From Peptococcaceae bacterium (GTDB lineage: Bacteria; Bacillota; Peptococcia; DRI-13; UBA5745), in contig JAISDM010000298.1 of assembly GCA_031264885.1 (NCBI GenBank), forward strand, positions 1-7,534: a DNA stretch of 7,534 nucleotides. Reading direction: 5' to 3'. Made by a program: the position numbers and the translations under genes. Below the pieces are notes generated by a model, which was not told the DNA's origin, made no database searches, and saw nothing but the letters and a program-made list of their open reading frames with translations. Each line of letters starts with the position of its first letter. Position 1 is the stretch's first letter. Of this stretch, positions 5,805 to 7,534 are shown in pieces.

Positions 5805-5807
5805 CCG
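5782..5807 (+). repeat. Copy 2 of the 26-base near-repeat at the end of an Ig-domain gene
   Basis: Partner of 1955-1980 (23 of 26 bases identical, covering the last codons, the TAG stop and three bases after it). It lies at the end of the major tail protein Ig-like domain. Confidence 0.65.
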
Positions 5808-5875
5808 CCGGGCGCCGGAGAATCCGCCGGTTCCGTTTTTATCCGCCCGGCGCTCCGCCGCGCGCCGGGCGGGTA
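5805..5875 (+). promoter_or_regulatory. Mutually exclusive hairpins after the major tail gene
   Basis: A 14-bp stem pairs 5840-5853 with 5862-5875 around an 8-base loop; the core CCGCCCGGCGC/GCGCCGGGCGG is perfect and there is one G-U pair. It is not followed by a T run, so it is more likely an mRNA stabiliser or pause element than a simple terminator. The arm CGCCGGGCG occurs twice (5806-5814 and 5863-5871) with one inverted copy between (5844-5852), so the middle arm can pair with either. A T5 run (5836-5840) follows a weak 5-bp hairpin (5816-5820 with 5831-5835). The first arm begins two bases after the TAG stop and would be covered by a terminating ribosome. The spacer is placed to set the ratio of abundant tail protein to the chaperones downstream. 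Confidence 0.6.
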
Positions 5876-5918
5876 TCTTAGCTCATCATCATCAAAATTC
5901 AGCGGGAGGGATTGACCC

Positions 5919-6284
5919 ATGGCAAAGCCATTTAATATGGACGCTCATTACGGGCGGAAGATTACCCTGTTTGGAAAGGAGCACGACGTTCTCCATGTTG
6001 CCCTCCGCGACCAGCTTGACGGCGGATTTGCGGCTGAGAACGCGAAAAAAACGCTTGAGGCGGAGAATAACAAAGACCAGCTGGACCTGCTGCTGGCGTT
6101 CGTCAAGCATTATGTCCCAACGGCAACGGACGAGGATTTGTATTCTATGGATATGGATGAACTGTTCGGATTGGTAGGCTACATCCGGGGCGAGGACCCT
6201 GACGAGATTGCCTCAAAAAACTTCCTTCGGGCGGCGCGGGAGATGGCGAAGGCCGCCCGGAACGAACTGACGGCGGACGCCTGA
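5919..6284 (+). CDS. Tail assembly chaperone, G (unshifted) product
   Basis: A 121-residue protein equivalent to lambda gpG, which coats the tape measure and recruits tube protein. It is not part of the virion. It starts at ATG 5919, 8 bases after GGGAGGG (5904-5910). The N-terminus (NMDAHYGRKITLFGKEHDVLHV) is a short beta region; residues 27 to about 118 are helical, including KKTLEAENNKDQLDLLLAFV and an acidic middle (DEDLYSMDMDELFGLVGYI). This small alpha-rich layout between the major tail and tape measure genes is characteristic. Near its end, codons 99-101 (TCA AAA AAC) contain an exactly phased -1 slippery heptamer, so a fraction of ribosomes should shift into the next frame. Family assignment is by position, size and the frameshift rather than a sequence motif. 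Confidence 0.85.
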   Translation: MAKPFNMDAHYGRKITLFGKEHDVLHVALRDQLDGGFAAENAKKTLEAENNKDQLDLLLAFVKHYVPTATDEDLYSMDMDELFGLVGYIRGEDPDEIASKNFLRAAREMAKAARNELTADA

Positions 6285-6613
6285 GCTGGGATTATATGCT
6301 CGCGCGCGTTATCCGTTTTTACGGCGGCCTGCCGGAAGACTGGCTCGCCTCGCCATACCTTCACTTTCTGGCAATGTGGGGCCAGCTTCATGTGATTGAA
6401 AAAGAGGAATACCAAGCGATGTGGAGCGGGATGGCCGTATCGTATCACGAACCGAAAAAACTCAGCGCGCTATGGAAAGATGATGAGAAGGCCGGGAAGG
6501 CGGAGAAAGCAGGGCCGGGGGAACCTGTCCCGGAGGAGAAGTCAGCGAAGAAACGCTTCTATCACAGCGAGGCAATGAAGCTTATGCGGATAGTCAACGG
6601 CGGCGCGCGCTGA
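5919..6613 (+). CDS. G-T tail chaperone fusion made by -1 frameshift
   Basis: Ribosomes that slip at 6215-6221 keep the first 101 residues of the G protein, then read the -1 frame from C6221 to the stop at 6611-6613, giving a fusion of about 231 residues. The T part first reads a Gly-rich linker (LPSGGAGDGEGRPERTDGGR), then LSWDYMLARVIRFYGGLPEDW and a helical domain containing HFLAMWGQLHVIEKEEYQAMW, a Lys/Glu/Pro-rich stretch and a basic end (KRFYHSEAMKLMRIV). The T segment has an ATG at 6296 but no ribosome binding site before it, so it is unlikely to be made as a separate 105-residue protein. In lambda the equivalent G-T product binds the tail tube protein and the tape measure, and its ratio to G is fixed by the frameshift; the same role is inferred. 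Confidence 0.83.
6215..6261 (+). promoter_or_regulatory. Programmed -1 ribosomal frameshift signal
   Basis: The heptamer A_AAA_AAC (6215-6221) is in the exact X_XXY_YYZ phase of the G reading frame (codons TCA AAA AAC). Four bases downstream a 10-bp hairpin begins: 6226-6235 pairs with 6252-6261, with CGGGCGGC/GCCGCCCG as a perfect core, one G-U pair and a 16-base loop. The -1 frame has a stop at 6200-6202 and is then open to 6610, so the overlap window in which a shift can occur (6203-6284) contains the heptamer. All elements of a classical stimulated -1 site are present. Confidence 0.88.
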
Positions 6614-6638
6614 TATTGAACGGCAGGAGGTGACAGAC

Positions 6639-7534
6639 ATGTCAATGTCCATTGGCCAGGTTTACGCTGAAATAGGCGTCGATGCCGGACCGTTCCGCGC
6701 TGGAATGGCGGGCGCGGAAAAAGACCTGGCCCGCTTTTCAAGTATGCTGAACCACGCGCGGAGCGCCGCGCTCGCGTTCCTGAGTTTCCAGTCTATAAAA
6801 AGCATAGGGTCGGGCCTTATACAGGCCGGTATGGACGCGCAGAATTTTAAGGTGCAGCTTGAAGCCGCCTTGCAGGATTCATCGAAAGCCGCCGAGAGAT
6901 ACCAGCAGGCCATAAAATTCGCCATGACCACGCCGTTCGGTTCAAATGATACCGTGGCGGCCATCCGCGACCTGTCCCTCCTGCGGTTCAATAACATCGA
7001 AGAATCCATGCGCGGGATAGGCAATCTTGCCGTAACGTTCGGGCGAAACATGAGCGACGTATCACAGGCCCTTTATACGATGAACGCGGTAACTTTGCGG
7101 CAATTTGGCATACAGATCGACCGGGTGGGCGACAAGTGGACGGCCACGTTTAACGGGCGGTCGATAGATTCCGCCAAGGGGAGCCTGGAAGAACTGCGGC
7201 AGTCAATTATACGGCTGGGCAATGAGGAACTCGCCGGGGCGCTTGAAAAAGGAGCGAGCCAGTTCAAAGGCGCGTGGGAACAGTTCGGCGACCAGATAGC
7301 CGGTGTGCGGACACAGATCATGGATACGAACGGGGTTATGGATTACCTCACGCATTCGGTGCAGGCAATCACGGCGGAGTTCGAGGGCTGGCGCGATAGC
7401 GAGGATGGCATGGAGGCGATGCGCGGCATCGCGGTGGGGCTGCGGGCGGCAATAGACGCGGGCGCCGCCGCCGCGCGCGGCTTTGGCGAAGTGCTGGCGT
7501 TCGCGGCGGAGAACGCCGAGCTGCTAAAGGCGGC
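6639..7534 (+). CDS. Tape measure protein, N-terminal part (open at window end)
   Basis: The first 298 residues of a long tail protein; the frame stays open to the last base. It starts at ATG 6639, 8 bases after a near-perfect AGGAGGTGA site (6625-6633); an in-frame ATG at 6645 is less well spaced. The N-terminus SIGQVYAEIGVDAGPFRAGM (4-23) is the typical tape measure opening, followed by the small helical AEKDLARFSSMLNHARS. IKSIGSGLIQAGMDAQNFKV (53-72) and YQQAIKFAMTTPFGSNDTVA (88-107) match the tape measure N-terminal domain of siphoviruses, continuing through LRQFGIQIDRVGDKW and the ALEKGASQFKGAW helix to an Ala-rich stretch (269-298). In the virion it fills the tail tube and sets tail length, coated by the G/G-T chaperones during assembly. 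Total length and any C-terminal enzymatic domain lie outside the window. Confidence 0.9.
   Translation, partial: MSMSIGQVYAEIGVDAGPFRAGMAGAEKDLARFSSMLNHARSAALAFLSFQSIKSIGSGLIQAGMDAQNFKVQLEAALQDSSKAAERYQQAIKFAMTTPFGSNDTVAAIRDLSLLRFNNIEESMRGIGNLAVTFGRNMSDVSQALYTMNAVTLRQFGIQIDRVGDKWTATFNGRSIDSAKGSLEELRQSIIRLGNEELAGALEKGASQFKGAWEQFGDQIAGVRTQIMDTNGVMDYLTHSVQAITAEFEGWRDSEDGMEAMRGIAVGLRAAIDAGAAAARGFGEVLAFAAENAELLKA

Noticed and set aside
6045..6052. Run of seven A followed by C in the chaperone gene as an alternative slippery site
   Set aside because: It is out of phase for X_XXY_YYZ (codons GCG AAA AAA ACG), and the -1 frame meets TGA at 6056-6058 almost at once.
6296..6613. Separate 105-residue gene starting at ATG 6296
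   Set aside because: No ribosome site precedes the ATG, and the frame continues upstream without stops to the slippery heptamer, so it is better read as the T part of the frameshift fusion.
1..7534. Defence system, CRISPR array, transposon or diversity-generating element
   Set aside because: All open frames fit the phage structural module; there are no spaced repeats, no reverse transcriptase or transposase motifs, and no template/variable repeat pair.

Overview
The window is a stretch of the late structural region of a tailed phage or prophage with a long non-contractile tail (siphovirus type). Every gene is on the + strand. It runs from the end of an upstream head gene, through scaffold, capsid decoration, major capsid, neck proteins, major tail protein and tail assembly chaperones, into the start of the tape measure gene. 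I see no integrase, lysis, replication, defence or host gene, and no tRNA, CRISPR or insertion sequence. The host looks like a moderately GC-rich member of the Bacillota (probably Clostridia). The grounds are strong AGGAGG-type ribosome binding sites, GTG and TTG starts used beside ATG, the LQFF N-terminal scaffold motif, and a module order typical of that group. The host assignment is inference from style, not from a marker gene.

Layout. 1-119 is the C-terminus of an unidentified upstream gene. 120-297 is non-coding and holds a strong intrinsic terminator (205-235) and a second GC hairpin (243-261). 298-528 is a small unknown gene with a GTG start. 589-1287 encodes a DUF4355-like scaffold. 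1309-1977 encodes a head decoration protein with a C-terminal bacterial Ig-like (Big_2) domain. 2008-3069 is the major capsid protein of the lambda gpE / Phage_cap_E type. 3080-3397 is a small protein with an acidic tail. 3404-4981 is a tightly packed four-gene neck cassette: connector, stopper/adaptor, HK97 gp10-like protein and tail terminator. 5013-5804 is the major tail protein, which also ends in an Ig-like domain and most likely starts at TTG. 5805-5918 is a structured spacer. 5919-6284 is the tail assembly chaperone G, extended by a programmed -1 frameshift into 6221-6613 to give a G-T fusion. 6639 onward is the tape measure protein, open at the window end.

How the genes work together. 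The scaffold and capsid protein build the procapsid, and the decoration protein coats it. The connector and stopper join the portal vertex to the tail. The gp10-like protein and tail terminator finish the tail tube, which is made of major tail protein. The G and G-T chaperones hold the tape measure during tube assembly. Small or overlapping gene junctions (TGATG at 3776-3780, 8-nt overlap at 4106-4113, 6-10 nt gaps elsewhere) suggest one translationally coupled operon.

Most notable points: an exactly phased A_AAA_AAC slippery heptamer with a downstream hairpin in the chaperone gene; a three-arm set of mutually exclusive hairpins directly after the major tail stop codon; tandem terminator-like hairpins inside the late operon; and Ig-like domains on both the decoration and tail tube proteins whose last 26 bases are nearly identical. 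I did not find a wholly new type of system here.
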